Assembly (NCBI RefSeq): GCF_020782115.1
Contig: NZ_JAJGMW010000032.1
Coordinates: 1 to 45,639 of the forward strand
Length of the DNA stretch: 45,639 bases
Direction: 5' to 3'
Origin: Leeuwenhoekiella parthenopeia
GTDB taxonomy: Bacteria; Bacteroidota; Bacteroidia; Flavobacteriales; Flavobacteriaceae
Below, in pieces: positions 19,401 to 26,101 of the stretch (the stretch's first letter is position 1; each line of letters opens with the position of its first letter). A model generated the notes under the pieces. That model did no database searches, was not told where the DNA came from, and saw only the letters and a list, made by a program, of their open reading frames with translations. A program made the position numbers and the translations under genes.

Positions 19401-19502
19401 ATTGGAGTTATCAGCCACGTAGACAGTCTGAAAGAGCGTATCGCCACCCAAATTCAGCTTACGCAGAACGGACAGGGATATAGCACCTTAAAGGTGGTTT
19501 GA
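16473..19502 (+). CDS. sbcC: SbcC, Rad50-like SMC ATPase of the SbcCD exonuclease
   Basis: This 1009-residue protein is the ATPase partner of SbcD. Walker A is GPTGSGKTT at 37-45, and the signature and Walker B are LSGGETFILSLALA and LFIDEGFGTLDP (Asp948, Glu949). Between them are two long coiled-coil arms rich in Gln, Glu, Lys and Leu. At the apex sits the zinc hook CPLCG (Cys526 and Cys529), through which two complexes join. The length is normal for the family. The gene ends GYSTLKVV. A second, diverged copy of this 3' end lies about 530 bases downstream, beyond one accessory gene. Confidence 0.97.
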   Translation: MKLLKIDFQNINSLRGEHHIDFTQEPFLQNSLFAITGPTGSGKTTILDVISLALFNQVPRLGKMSTNEILKKGAILTRNQSEAFAKVTYRCKAGIFASTWSISTARTGNLRDYHMELENLESGALLDLKKSDVPAKNEELIGLSYDQFIKSVVLAQGEFAKFLQVPKKERGALLEKITGTEIYRRIGQEVFLKNKERAAAIDAKKGKIETYKEQLLDEEVYKLKQTEAEKLQQAREAIKSKLERLGKEIDLKTKLQQEEAELAKTENELKELRVRQQEFDAEKGLKLKRHQEIQVFSDDLNTWQSLTEKVKDKQSEITTASKAIKTAEAERNRLKHEISEMFKLDVSSENFSEKLEVYKSELRKLIAERNTIATSFTNTKTHLKSLASPLHFDSDPSDSTAFEAEVKRNLTSKQKTYEELETRFDLKNQAVSDKKEKLQQQLKQLRQTEKSATAIEHLKSVLQERQTEATQITEQQKGLPEQLHVLKTQIELKEAQLEAKQQKLEIENLQKQLSDYRRELIDNEPCPLCGALHHPYSEDLSLAENGLKTAIDVLKQELNELSQKRMATETSLSQLEKQEKLIQERISLGTAQLKTEQENFDREFKDLLKEVSAGSFKDLENSLEEQERQLNQAENLQNELKLLHTLKSQTEDLNTLLKQGKHVSHEIEKHFTGKISEFEHKINSIEIAWNRNEQNLQQQQQLLKAAEATAKQVQEQLSKLSEKLTAALQQKGYDFIEKALQQRLPAGEAQALANEHQNLQNALLRLNTLHAKLKEAIAGLKETAGEIPLEELKQQQHENNEALTKNETAFNEVSRLLKNQKQNLEAIEQLQQEIKTSIEESRHWYILKELIGDSKGDKFNNFAQDLTLQQLLLLANKRLMQLTDRYRIDQPGDEEDDSLVAIDEHMGGQRRSIKTLSGGETFILSLALALALSDLASRNIEINSLFIDEGFGTLDPETLDQTLDTLEVLQAESSKMIGVISHVDSLKERIATQIQLTQNGQGYSTLKVV

Positions 19503-19524
19503 TAAATTCTTTAATATTAAAATA

Positions 19525-19998
19525 ATGAATAAGCAATTAGACTCCATTACATTTCACCACAAGAAAACCCCATTAATGATAAGGTTTTTTCTAGGTTTAT
19601 TAGTGTTGGTCTGCGCGCTTATTCCGATAATTGTTTTGACTGTGGTAGCTCTCAATCGTAAAGGTCTGCATATTGGTATTTTTCTTGCCTTCTTCCTTTT
19701 TTGGGGACTTGGCTTTATGATATTGCGCATCTTTTTATGGAATTCTTTCGGAAAAGAAATTCTTTATCTTCAAAAAGATAAAATTATATACTTGGCAGAT
19801 TATAAATACTTCAGAGATGCTCGACAGGAAATTGAGATTGAAGAGCTAGAAGCAGAAATTGTTTATAGTGAAACAACTAATGGAGCAGGAACTCTTCGAC
19901 TAAAAAACGGAAAAACAACAATTGATACCGTGTTGGAAACTCCTTTGGAAAACCTGCTAAATCAATTGTATAAAATCCAAAATGTATATAATTCCTAG
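19525..19998 (+). CDS. Small two-helix membrane protein of unknown function (cargo gene behind sbcC)
   Basis: The protein has 157 residues. Two membrane helices (about 18-43 and 51-72) are followed by a soluble, probably cytoplasmic, domain with a beta-alpha pattern (ILYLQKDKIIYLADYKYF, then NGAGTLRLKNGKTTIDTVLE, and a final amphipathic helix). The layout resembles small PH-like membrane proteins. I do not recognise a family. The gene is clearly more AT-rich than sbcC. It starts 22 bases after the sbcC stop and is followed by a decayed second copy of the sbcC 3' end, which marks it as inserted. Immunity-type proteins can look like this, but nothing here proves it. Confidence 0.72.
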   Translation: MNKQLDSITFHHKKTPLMIRFFLGLLVLVCALIPIIVLTVVALNRKGLHIGIFLAFFLFWGLGFMILRIFLWNSFGKEILYLQKDKIIYLADYKYFRDARQEIEIEELEAEIVYSETTNGAGTLRLKNGKTTIDTVLETPLENLLNQLYKIQNVYNS

Positions 19999-20033
19999 CT
20001 AAAACATCTCTAGTATCTGAACTAATTAAAATC

Positions 20034-20075
20034 ACGAAAAACGGATAGGGATATAGCACGCTCAAGGTGGTTTAG
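20034..20075 (+). repeat. Second, diverged copy of the sbcC 3' end
   Basis: These 42 bases align without gaps to 19461-19502, the last 13 codons and stop of sbcC. Translated in the matching frame they read TKNG, a stop, then GYSTLKVV and a stop, against TQNGQGYSTLKVV in sbcC. Two codons of the shared part differ only synonymously (ACC/ACG, TTA/CTC), and the stop codon is TAG instead of TGA. Weaker protein-level similarity (LIKI against QIQL) reaches about 20 bases further upstream. The copy looks like the remains of a related allele, not a fresh tandem duplication. Confidence 0.85.
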
Positions 20076-20112
20076 ATATTTAATTTTATATTGCTCGGAT
20101 AATAATCTTTCT

Positions 20113-20865
20113 ATGCAGAATTATCTTTTCGCCGTTTTATGTTTATTCTTTTTTGTTCAATGTGAATCAGTTTCTGAGAATACTATAGATAACTCTCCGG
20201 AAACTGTTAAGCTTCTAAAAACCTACGAGAAGTCAGGAGAAAGTAACTATAAGATTGAGTTGTTTTACAATGAAGATCAAACACTAGATTACGCCATATC
20301 TACATCCAATGAGTTTGAAGATTTTATCAGGGAATATATTTATGAAGATGGTCTTTTGATGCGCTCAGAAAAAAGGGATATAAATGCTGTTTATGACGAC
20401 TATTTTGAGGAATATATTTACGAAAATGGAGTACTTGTGAAGCGTAAAGACATTTACAATGAAAACTTTTTAGATGAAACCTTTCAATTTACGATTCTAA
20501 ATAATCGTATTCAGGATATTGCTTATTACGCACAGGATAACCCGGACTTACGAAGTATTTATGTGTATAACTATGATGCCTCCGGTAATTTAGTTTTAGA
20601 AGAAACAGTTGTTGATTCAAATACCGAATCTGAAATTCAGTATACATACGATGATAAGATAAATCCCTTTAGACATCTTAAACCACATTTTTTATTGTGG
20701 GAAGATTTTCCTTCGAGAGTAAATAATGTTTTGTCTTCTAAACGAATAAATTTATCAGACAACAGGGTTATTTGGGAAGAAAACTACACCTATACCTACG
20801 ATTCAGACGGTTATCCCGTTACTCAGGAAGATGGCGTCAGTATAATAACTTTCACCTACTATTAA
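20113..20865 (+). CDS. Putative lipoprotein with YD-like repeats
   Basis: This is a 250-residue protein with a short signal and a lipobox-like FFVQC, so Cys18 is probably lipidated. The mature part is rich in Tyr, Asp, Glu and Asn. It has repeated segments such as YIYEDGLLMRSEKRD, YIYENGVLVKRKDI and YVYNYDASGNLVLEE, and ends in YTYTYDSDGYPVTQ. These are the beta-hairpin YD/RHS-like repeats common in Bacteroidota surface lipoproteins. No enzyme motif is visible. Like its left neighbour the gene is AT-rich. It stands directly behind the decayed sbcC copy and is followed by a MITE-like inverted repeat that may serve as its terminator. Confidence 0.75.
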   Translation: MQNYLFAVLCLFFFVQCESVSENTIDNSPETVKLLKTYEKSGESNYKIELFYNEDQTLDYAISTSNEFEDFIREYIYEDGLLMRSEKRDINAVYDDYFEEYIYENGVLVKRKDIYNENFLDETFQFTILNNRIQDIAYYAQDNPDLRSIYVYNYDASGNLVLEETVVDSNTESEIQYTYDDKINPFRHLKPHFLLWEDFPSRVNNVLSSKRINLSDNRVIWEENYTYTYDSDGYPVTQEDGVSIITFTYY

Positions 20866-20870
20866 AAAAA

Positions 20871-20995
20871 GGCTGTCTAAAAAGCAAGCCGTGTCATATT
20901 GAGCTTGTCTAAATATTTTCAACTTACTGATTATCAAAATCGGTTTCGACAGGCTCAACCTGACAACTCAAGTTATTAAGACTTTTTAGAAAGCC
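20871..20995. repeat. MITE-like 125-base inverted repeat (nested palindromes)
   Basis: The outer arms are GGCTGTCTAAAAAG (20871) and CTTTTTAGAAAGCC (ends 20995), which match at 13 of 14 positions. Inside them lie TGTCATATTGAGCTTGTC (20892-20909) and GACAGGCTCAACCTGACA (20948-20965), also complementary with few mismatches. The whole segment can fold as one long hairpin. Outer ends beginning GGCTGTC resemble IS-derived terminal repeats, and the inner sequence is of a type widely dispersed in Bacteroidota genomes. There is no coding capacity. It begins six bases after a stop codon, so it may also end transcription. Confidence 0.7.
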
Positions 20996-21307
20996 TCTTA
21001 GCACTAATGATATAGCTTGTTATTTAGCCTCCGCTATAAATTACCGCTGCATTTTTTCCATTTTATGGTCAGTCGTTTAACCGCTCGAAAAGCGCCTTCC
21101 GGGTTAGTCTTTGTTTAGCAAGCCTTAAAAGGGATGCTGCGGCTGTTAAGTCCTGTTCAATCGCTGGCCATTACAATCGATTAGGCGATTTAAGTTTACC
21201 TGAAAAAACTCAGGCCTGCTAATAAATGCATACTTCCCGATAATCGATAAAAAGCAGTTCTGTTACGGTTTTGGTATCTTAGCAGACAGACACTTGTTTA
21301 AACAAAA
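20996..21307. other. Intergenic region without recognised features
   Basis: No gene, hairpin or repeat of note was seen between the MITE-like element and the aminopeptidase gene. TATCTTAG at about 21277, 24 bases before the ATG, is a near match to the -7 promoter consensus TAnnTTTG and may be the aminopeptidase promoter. Confidence 0.4.
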
Positions 21308-22708
21308 ATGAACCGCATGTTCCCTAAAAAAACCTACGTCGAAAGACGCGCCATACTTAAAAACACCCTCAAAACCGGGATCATCCTCTTTCCCGGAAAC
21401 GGCGAAAGCCCGATGAATTATGCTGATAACTGGTACCCTTTCAAGCAGGACAGCAGCTTTTTATACTACACCGGTATTGATCATATCCCAGATCTGTATT
21501 TTTTGATCAATCTGGATACAGACGAAGAAATTCTTTTTGGCAATAACACCACCGCAGAACAAAAAGTCTGGGTGGGCGCCACCGAAAAACTGGAAAGTTA
21601 TGCGGAGCAAACCGGTTTTAAGACCGTCAAACCGCTAAAGGAAATCGATACCTACCTCAAAACACAACTCGGCAAGGGCCTACAGATACATTACCTCACC
21701 CCCTATCGCTTTGAACAAAAAATTGCCCTGAGCGATTTGCTGAATATCCCGGTTCAGGAACTTGACGCGCACAAATCGGTACCGCTCATCAAAGCCATCG
21801 TTGCCCAGCGCGAACGCAAAACTGCCGAAGAACTGGTACAACTGGAAGAAGCGGTAAACATTACCCGAGCGATGCATAAGCATGCCATTGTAAATACCCG
21901 TCCGGGTATGACCGAGATGCAGATGGCCGGCCAGTTAAACGGCATTGCCGTAAGCGGTGGTGGCGGACTCGCATTCCCCATTATTCTTACCAAAGACGGC
22001 CAATACCTGCACAATCACGCTTCGCAAACCGTATTGCAGGATGGTGATCTGGTGCTTTGCGACTGCGGGGCTTACAACACCATGGGTTATGGTGGCGACA
22101 TGACGCGCACCTTCCCGGCCGGTAAACGTTTTAGTCCGCTGCAAAAAGACGTCTACAACATTGTGCTCAACGCACACAATACGGCGGTTGCCGCTTTAAA
22201 ACCGGGAATACGCTTTAAAGACGTGCATCTTTTGGCCTCCAAAAAACTGGTAGAAGGCCTTACCGATCTCGGTCTGATGAAAGGCAATGCCGATGATGCC
22301 GTGGCTGCAGGGGCACATACCCTGTTCTTTCAGTGCGGACTTGGGCATATGATGGGGCTCGACATTCACGATATGGAAAATCTGGGCGAGGAATACGTAG
22401 GTTATACGCCCGAACTGAAGAAGAGTACCGAGTTTGGCCTGAAATCCCTGCGTCTGGGTAAAGAACTACAGGAAGATTTCGTGCTTACGGTAGAGCCCGG
22501 TTTATACTTCAATCCGTTTTTAATTGACGAGCGCAGAGCGGAAGGTAAATTCCTCGACTTTGTAAATTATGATGCCGTAGAGCAGTTTAAGACTTTCGGC
22601 GGAATACGCGTTGAAGAAGATTTTGTCATTACCAAAACCGGAAGCAAACTGCTGGGTGAACCTCTTGCCAAAACCGTAGAAGAAATCGAAGCCTTAAGAA
22701 ACTTATAA
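21308..22708 (+). CDS. Xaa-Pro aminopeptidase (aminopeptidase P, M24 family)
   Basis: This 466-residue protein removes the N-terminal residue from peptides with proline in second position. The N-terminal domain (MFPKKTYVERRAIL to about 170) is the creatinase-like regulatory domain with the substrate-side motif DSSFLYYTGI. The C-terminal pita-bread domain supplies the two-metal site: DCGAYNTMGYGGDMTRTFP (two Asp), CGLGHMMGLDIHDMEN (His), VLTVEPGLYF (Glu) and GGIRVEEDFVIT (Glu). There is no signal peptide, so it acts in the cytoplasm. The start at 21308 is followed three codons later by a second ATG that is also possible. The DPP4-like gene begins seven bases after the stop, so both serve in degrading proline-rich peptides. 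Confidence 0.95.
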   Translation: MNRMFPKKTYVERRAILKNTLKTGIILFPGNGESPMNYADNWYPFKQDSSFLYYTGIDHIPDLYFLINLDTDEEILFGNNTTAEQKVWVGATEKLESYAEQTGFKTVKPLKEIDTYLKTQLGKGLQIHYLTPYRFEQKIALSDLLNIPVQELDAHKSVPLIKAIVAQRERKTAEELVQLEEAVNITRAMHKHAIVNTRPGMTEMQMAGQLNGIAVSGGGGLAFPIILTKDGQYLHNHASQTVLQDGDLVLCDCGAYNTMGYGGDMTRTFPAGKRFSPLQKDVYNIVLNAHNTAVAALKPGIRFKDVHLLASKKLVEGLTDLGLMKGNADDAVAAGAHTLFFQCGLGHMMGLDIHDMENLGEEYVGYTPELKKSTEFGLKSLRLGKELQEDFVLTVEPGLYFNPFLIDERRAEGKFLDFVNYDAVEQFKTFGGIRVEEDFVITKTGSKLLGEPLAKTVEEIEALRNL

Positions 22709-22715
22709 GAATCCC

Positions 22716-24968
22716 ATGAGAAACTTTAAAAACCTGTTTATCCTTTTTATCCTGGTAAGCGCCGGTCTGGCGGTAAACGCACAGGAAACCGACCCTGCAA
22801 AATTAACGCTCGACCGGATCTACAATTCCGGCGAATTCAACGCAGACCGCGCCCGCTCGATCTCGTGGATCAACGAGGGCGATGCTTTTGTCACTATCGA
22901 AAATGAAAACGGTAATGACCAACTCATCAAATACGAGAGCAAGTCAAACGAACGTTCGGTTTTTCTGAGTGCAAACGCACTTACTCCTGAAGGTGCAAAT
23001 CAGGCGCTCAATGTGGCCGATTTCAGCCTTTCTAATGACGAAAGCAAGGTCCTTATCTTTACCAACACCAGCCGGGTTTGGCGTTCCAACACCAAAGGCG
23101 ATTACTGGGTCTACGATTTTGACACTCAAAAACTGAAGCAACTGGGCACACAGCTGCCTGCATCGTCCTTAATGTTTGCCAAGTTTTCAGATTCTAACGA
23201 ACATGTCGCTTACGTTTCGGGCTTCAATTTGTATGAGGAAAACTTCAACACCGGTAACGTAACACAGCTCACTCAGGACGGAAACGGCGATATTATCAAC
23301 GGGACTTTTGACTGGGTTTATGAGGAAGAATTTGGCGCCCGCGACGGCTTCCGCTGGAGTCCTGATGGCGAACATATCGCCTACTGGCAACTGGATGCTT
23401 CCGAAATCGGCACGTTTTATATGATCAACACGACCGATTCGGTGTATTCAAAACCCATTCCGCTGCAATATCCAAAAGCAGGCTACGATCCCTCTTCAGC
23501 TAAAGTGGGTATCGTAAACACCGAAACTAAAGAAACCAGCTGGATTCCGGTTCCCGGTGACCCGGTGCAACACTATATTCCGGCAATTCAATGGATTGAT
23601 GCCGATTTGCTCCTGATTCAGCAGCTTAACCGTAAGCAAAATACCCTGAAGATTTACACCTTTAAGCCTTCCACCCAAAGTATTAAAAACGTGTACACCG
23701 AGACCGAAGATACCTGGGTTGATCTGCAATACCCTGATGTTTCGGCCAATCAATGGGGTCAAAACGATTTGTTGCTTACCGAAGATAAGGATGCGTTTTT
23801 GCGTATGACCGAAAATGATGCCTGGCGGCATATTTACAAGGTCGATTTAAAAACCGGTAAAAAAACGGTACTCACTCCGGGCGATTATGACGTGGCGGCT
23901 TTTTATACTGCCAATGCTAAAAAGGTATTTTTTTCGGCTTCGCCGGAAGACCCTGCGCAGCGGTATCTGTTTGAAGCCTCACTCAGCGGAAAAGGCAAAC
24001 CCAAACGCCTTACTCCCGCTGAATATGAAGGCATCAACACCTATCAGATCGCTCCTAACGGCGCGTTTGCCATTCACAACCATACCGATGCGAATACCCC
24101 TACCACCACGCGACTCATCAGCCTGCCCGATCACAAGACGATCAAAGTGCTCGTAGCTAATACTGCATTAAAAGAGAAGTTAGCGCGTCTCGATTTACCG
24201 GAAACCGATTTCTTTCAGGTGGAAACCGAAGACGGCATTGTGGTGGAAGGCCGCATTACCAAACCCACCAACTTTGACCCTGCTCAAAAATATCCGGTGC
24301 TTTTTCACGTCTACGGCGAACCCTGGGGACAAATGGCTACCGATAATTTTATTGGGATGTACAACATCTTTTTGGCCCAAAACGGCTTTGTGATTATCAA
24401 CCTCGACAACCGCGGTACACCTTCCCTGAAGGGCAGCGACTGGCGCAAATCGATTTATCGGAAGGTGGGTGTAGTCAATTCGCGCGATCAGGCGATGGCT
24501 ACTAAAAAGTTACTTAACGATTGGAGCTTCCTTGATGCAGATCGCGTTTCGGTATGGGGCTGGAGCGGCGGTGGCTCGATGACGCTTAATCTGATGTTTC
24601 GCTATCCGGAAATCTATAAAACCGGAATGTCTGTAGCACCTGTTGCTAATCAATTGTTCTACGACAACGTCTATCAGGAGCGCTATATGGGACTTCCGCA
24701 GGAAAACAAAGAAGATTTTGTGGAAGGTTCGCCTGCCACCTATGCTAAAAATCTGGAAGGCAACCTGCTTATCGTTCACGGTACGGGCGACGATAATGTA
24801 CACTATCAGAATATGGAATTCCTGGTTAACGAACTCATCGCAAACAACAAACAATTTACGATGATGGCCTATCCCAACCGTTCGCACGGTATTTATGAGG
24901 GCGCCAACACCCGCAGACACTTATATACGCTGCTTACCAATTACCTTTTTGAGCATAACCAAAAGTAA
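22716..24968 (+). CDS. Dipeptidyl peptidase IV-like S9 serine peptidase, exported
   Basis: The 750-residue enzyme has a signal peptide ending AVNAQ, then an N-terminal beta-propeller (about 30-490) and a C-terminal alpha/beta hydrolase domain. The propeller carries DWVYEEEFGARDGFRWSPDG, whose double Glu binds the free N terminus of substrates in DPP4 enzymes. The triad is Ser617 in GWSGGGS, Asp692 in HGTGDDNVHYQ and His724 in NRSHGIYEG. The nucleophile elbow has GGG where human DPP4 has YGG. It should release X-Pro dipeptides in the periplasm, and the aminopeptidase encoded just upstream would complete their use inside the cell. Confidence 0.95.
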   Translation: MRNFKNLFILFILVSAGLAVNAQETDPAKLTLDRIYNSGEFNADRARSISWINEGDAFVTIENENGNDQLIKYESKSNERSVFLSANALTPEGANQALNVADFSLSNDESKVLIFTNTSRVWRSNTKGDYWVYDFDTQKLKQLGTQLPASSLMFAKFSDSNEHVAYVSGFNLYEENFNTGNVTQLTQDGNGDIINGTFDWVYEEEFGARDGFRWSPDGEHIAYWQLDASEIGTFYMINTTDSVYSKPIPLQYPKAGYDPSSAKVGIVNTETKETSWIPVPGDPVQHYIPAIQWIDADLLLIQQLNRKQNTLKIYTFKPSTQSIKNVYTETEDTWVDLQYPDVSANQWGQNDLLLTEDKDAFLRMTENDAWRHIYKVDLKTGKKTVLTPGDYDVAAFYTANAKKVFFSASPEDPAQRYLFEASLSGKGKPKRLTPAEYEGINTYQIAPNGAFAIHNHTDANTPTTTRLISLPDHKTIKVLVANTALKEKLARLDLPETDFFQVETEDGIVVEGRITKPTNFDPAQKYPVLFHVYGEPWGQMATDNFIGMYNIFLAQNGFVIINLDNRGTPSLKGSDWRKSIYRKVGVVNSRDQAMATKKLLNDWSFLDADRVSVWGWSGGGSMTLNLMFRYPEIYKTGMSVAPVANQLFYDNVYQERYMGLPQENKEDFVEGSPATYAKNLEGNLLIVHGTGDDNVHYQNMEFLVNELIANNKQFTMMAYPNRSHGIYEGANTRRHLYTLLTNYLFEHNQK

Positions 24969-24992
24969 ATCAAGCCAGCCTTTAAAAACTGA

Positions 24993-25025
24993 AAAACCCA
25001 CAAGCTTAATTAACTTGTGGGTTTT
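24993..25025. terminator. Bidirectional terminator between convergent genes
   Basis: A perfect 12-base-pair stem (AAAACCCACAAG and CTTGTGGGTTTT) with a nine-base loop lies 24 bases after the DPP4-like stop and 20 bases beyond the convergent minus-strand stop. A and T tracts at the stem ends suit both directions. Confidence 0.85.
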
Positions 25026-25045
25026 CTGGTTTTAGGAATGCATTA

Positions 25046-25552
25046 TTATGCCGCTACGGCGGTACGTCTTGCAGGCGTAAGCTGCGCCTCAATAAGTTCC
25101 TTCCATTTTTTAGCACGCTTTACCTCATAGTTCTGAGCCGGATCAATTTCAGAATCGTAAAAACTAAGCATACGAGATGCCTCGGCTGTTTTTGAGATAA
25201 ACTCAAGATTTACGGCTTCAAGTGTTTGCTGGTGTTTACCATCTATTTTTTTAGAAACCACCACCTCGTGAACCAGAATACGGCTTATGGTATTTAAATC
25301 AAGATGTTGTACCGTTACTGTATCGTCTAGCAACTGACCAAAAAGCAACTGCCCTTTTTGAGTATCGAGGGCAATTTCACGGCTGTTCCAGTTTTCTTTT
25401 TGCTCCAAATTAAGGCCTTTGAGCTTAGCTTCGTCTTTTAAGCGGGTGCTCAGTTTTTTTGTTCGCCCCGAACCAAAAAGAATAAAGGCTATATAAGGAA
25501 TTGCTACTAAGCCGGTAACTACGGCAAATACGAGGATCATATCTATTTTCAT
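25046..25552 (-). CDS. N-terminally anchored protein of unknown function
   Basis: From the ATG at 25552 the protein has 168 residues: MKIDMILVFAVVTGLVAIPY opens one membrane helix ending near FGSG, then a charged soluble domain. This domain has a beta-rich middle (KGQLLFGQLLDDTVTVQHLD and ISRILVHEVVV) and an amphipathic C-terminal helix (YEVKRAKKWKELIEAQL). The longer in-frame extension to 25651 lacks any conserved look and would bury the membrane helix, so the internal start is preferred. I recognise no family. It is convergent with the DPP4-like gene and lies 107 bases after the next gene on the same strand. Confidence 0.7.
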   Translation of the reverse strand: MKIDMILVFAVVTGLVAIPYIAFILFGSGRTKKLSTRLKDEAKLKGLNLEQKENWNSREIALDTQKGQLLFGQLLDDTVTVQHLDLNTISRILVHEVVVSKKIDGKHQQTLEAVNLEFISKTAEASRMLSFYDSEIDPAQNYEVKRAKKWKELIEAQLTPARRTAVAA

Positions 25553-25659
25553 TGTAAAAAGTTTTGTGTTGTTTATGTAAGAATTGGATGCAAAGCATCG
25601 AAAAATCGACCCAGGCCCGTAGGACTGCGTCAATTGCAAAACGGAAAACAAACTAAAAC

Positions 25660-26034
25660 TTAGGGAAACAGATGAAACGGAAAGATCTGCTGCAAACTGC
25701 TAAGACCGGGAATAATCAGGGCTGAAGCCTTGATGTAATTGGATTCCTGATCAGCATAAAAATGCAGATTTACAGGACTGCTTCTGTAAAAGCAAAATGG
25801 AACGAATGGTGTAGTGGTATCCTCCTGAGGTTGAACCCGATTTTCCGGAGAAGTTAACACAAACTCCACCGCGCCAAGAGCCTGATCGTTAAGGTGACCC
25901 AGCTCCAACTGATGTTTGGAGAAAGGATCCTCTGCGCGATCAGACTGAAGATTTAAATCTAAAGCATAGGAAGAACCGCCCGCTGTAAAAAACAGGAACA
26001 GACACAACCAAAATGCTTGAAAAATTCGCTTCAT
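25660..26034 (-). CDS. Small exported protein, unknown function
   Basis: Starting at 26034 the protein has 124 residues: MKRIFQAFWLCLFLFFTAGG forms the signal peptide, cut near SSYA. The mature part of about 100 residues is acidic and contains FVPFCFYRSSPVNLHFYADQ and ends with a hydrophobic aromatic tail (FPFHLFP). There is no known domain. The ATG four codons upstream (26046) would overlap the -7 promoter box at 26044-26051, so the later start is preferred. Confidence 0.6.
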   Translation of the reverse strand: MKRIFQAFWLCLFLFFTAGGSSYALDLNLQSDRAEDPFSKHQLELGHLNDQALGAVEFVLTSPENRVQPQEDTTTPFVPFCFYRSSPVNLHFYADQESNYIKASALIIPGLSSLQQIFPFHLFP

Positions 26035-26043
26035 AATACCACA

Positions 26044-26076
26044 CAAATGTATAGCAGCAACTGTTAAGTTGCTGCT
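26044..26076 (-). promoter_or_regulatory. -7 box with overlapping dyad upstream of the small exported protein
   Basis: The minus strand carries TACATTTG (26051-26044), a perfect TAnnTTTG box, nine bases before the ATG at 26034. Directly upstream is a perfect 10-base inverted repeat (AGCAGCAACT, loop GTTA, AGTTGCTGCT at 26053-26076). The dyad lies between the -33 and -7 regions, where a bound repressor would block transcription. It has no T-tract on the minus strand, so it is a poor terminator for the gene to its right. Confidence 0.5.
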
Positions 26077-26101
26077 AATTTTTCTAAAAAATTATTGAGA
26101 C

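Noticed and set aside
26053-26076. Terminator of the cytochrome c peroxidase gene
   Set aside because: The stem is perfect, but on the minus strand it is followed by ATACATTTG (a promoter box) rather than a T-run. An operator-like role is more likely.
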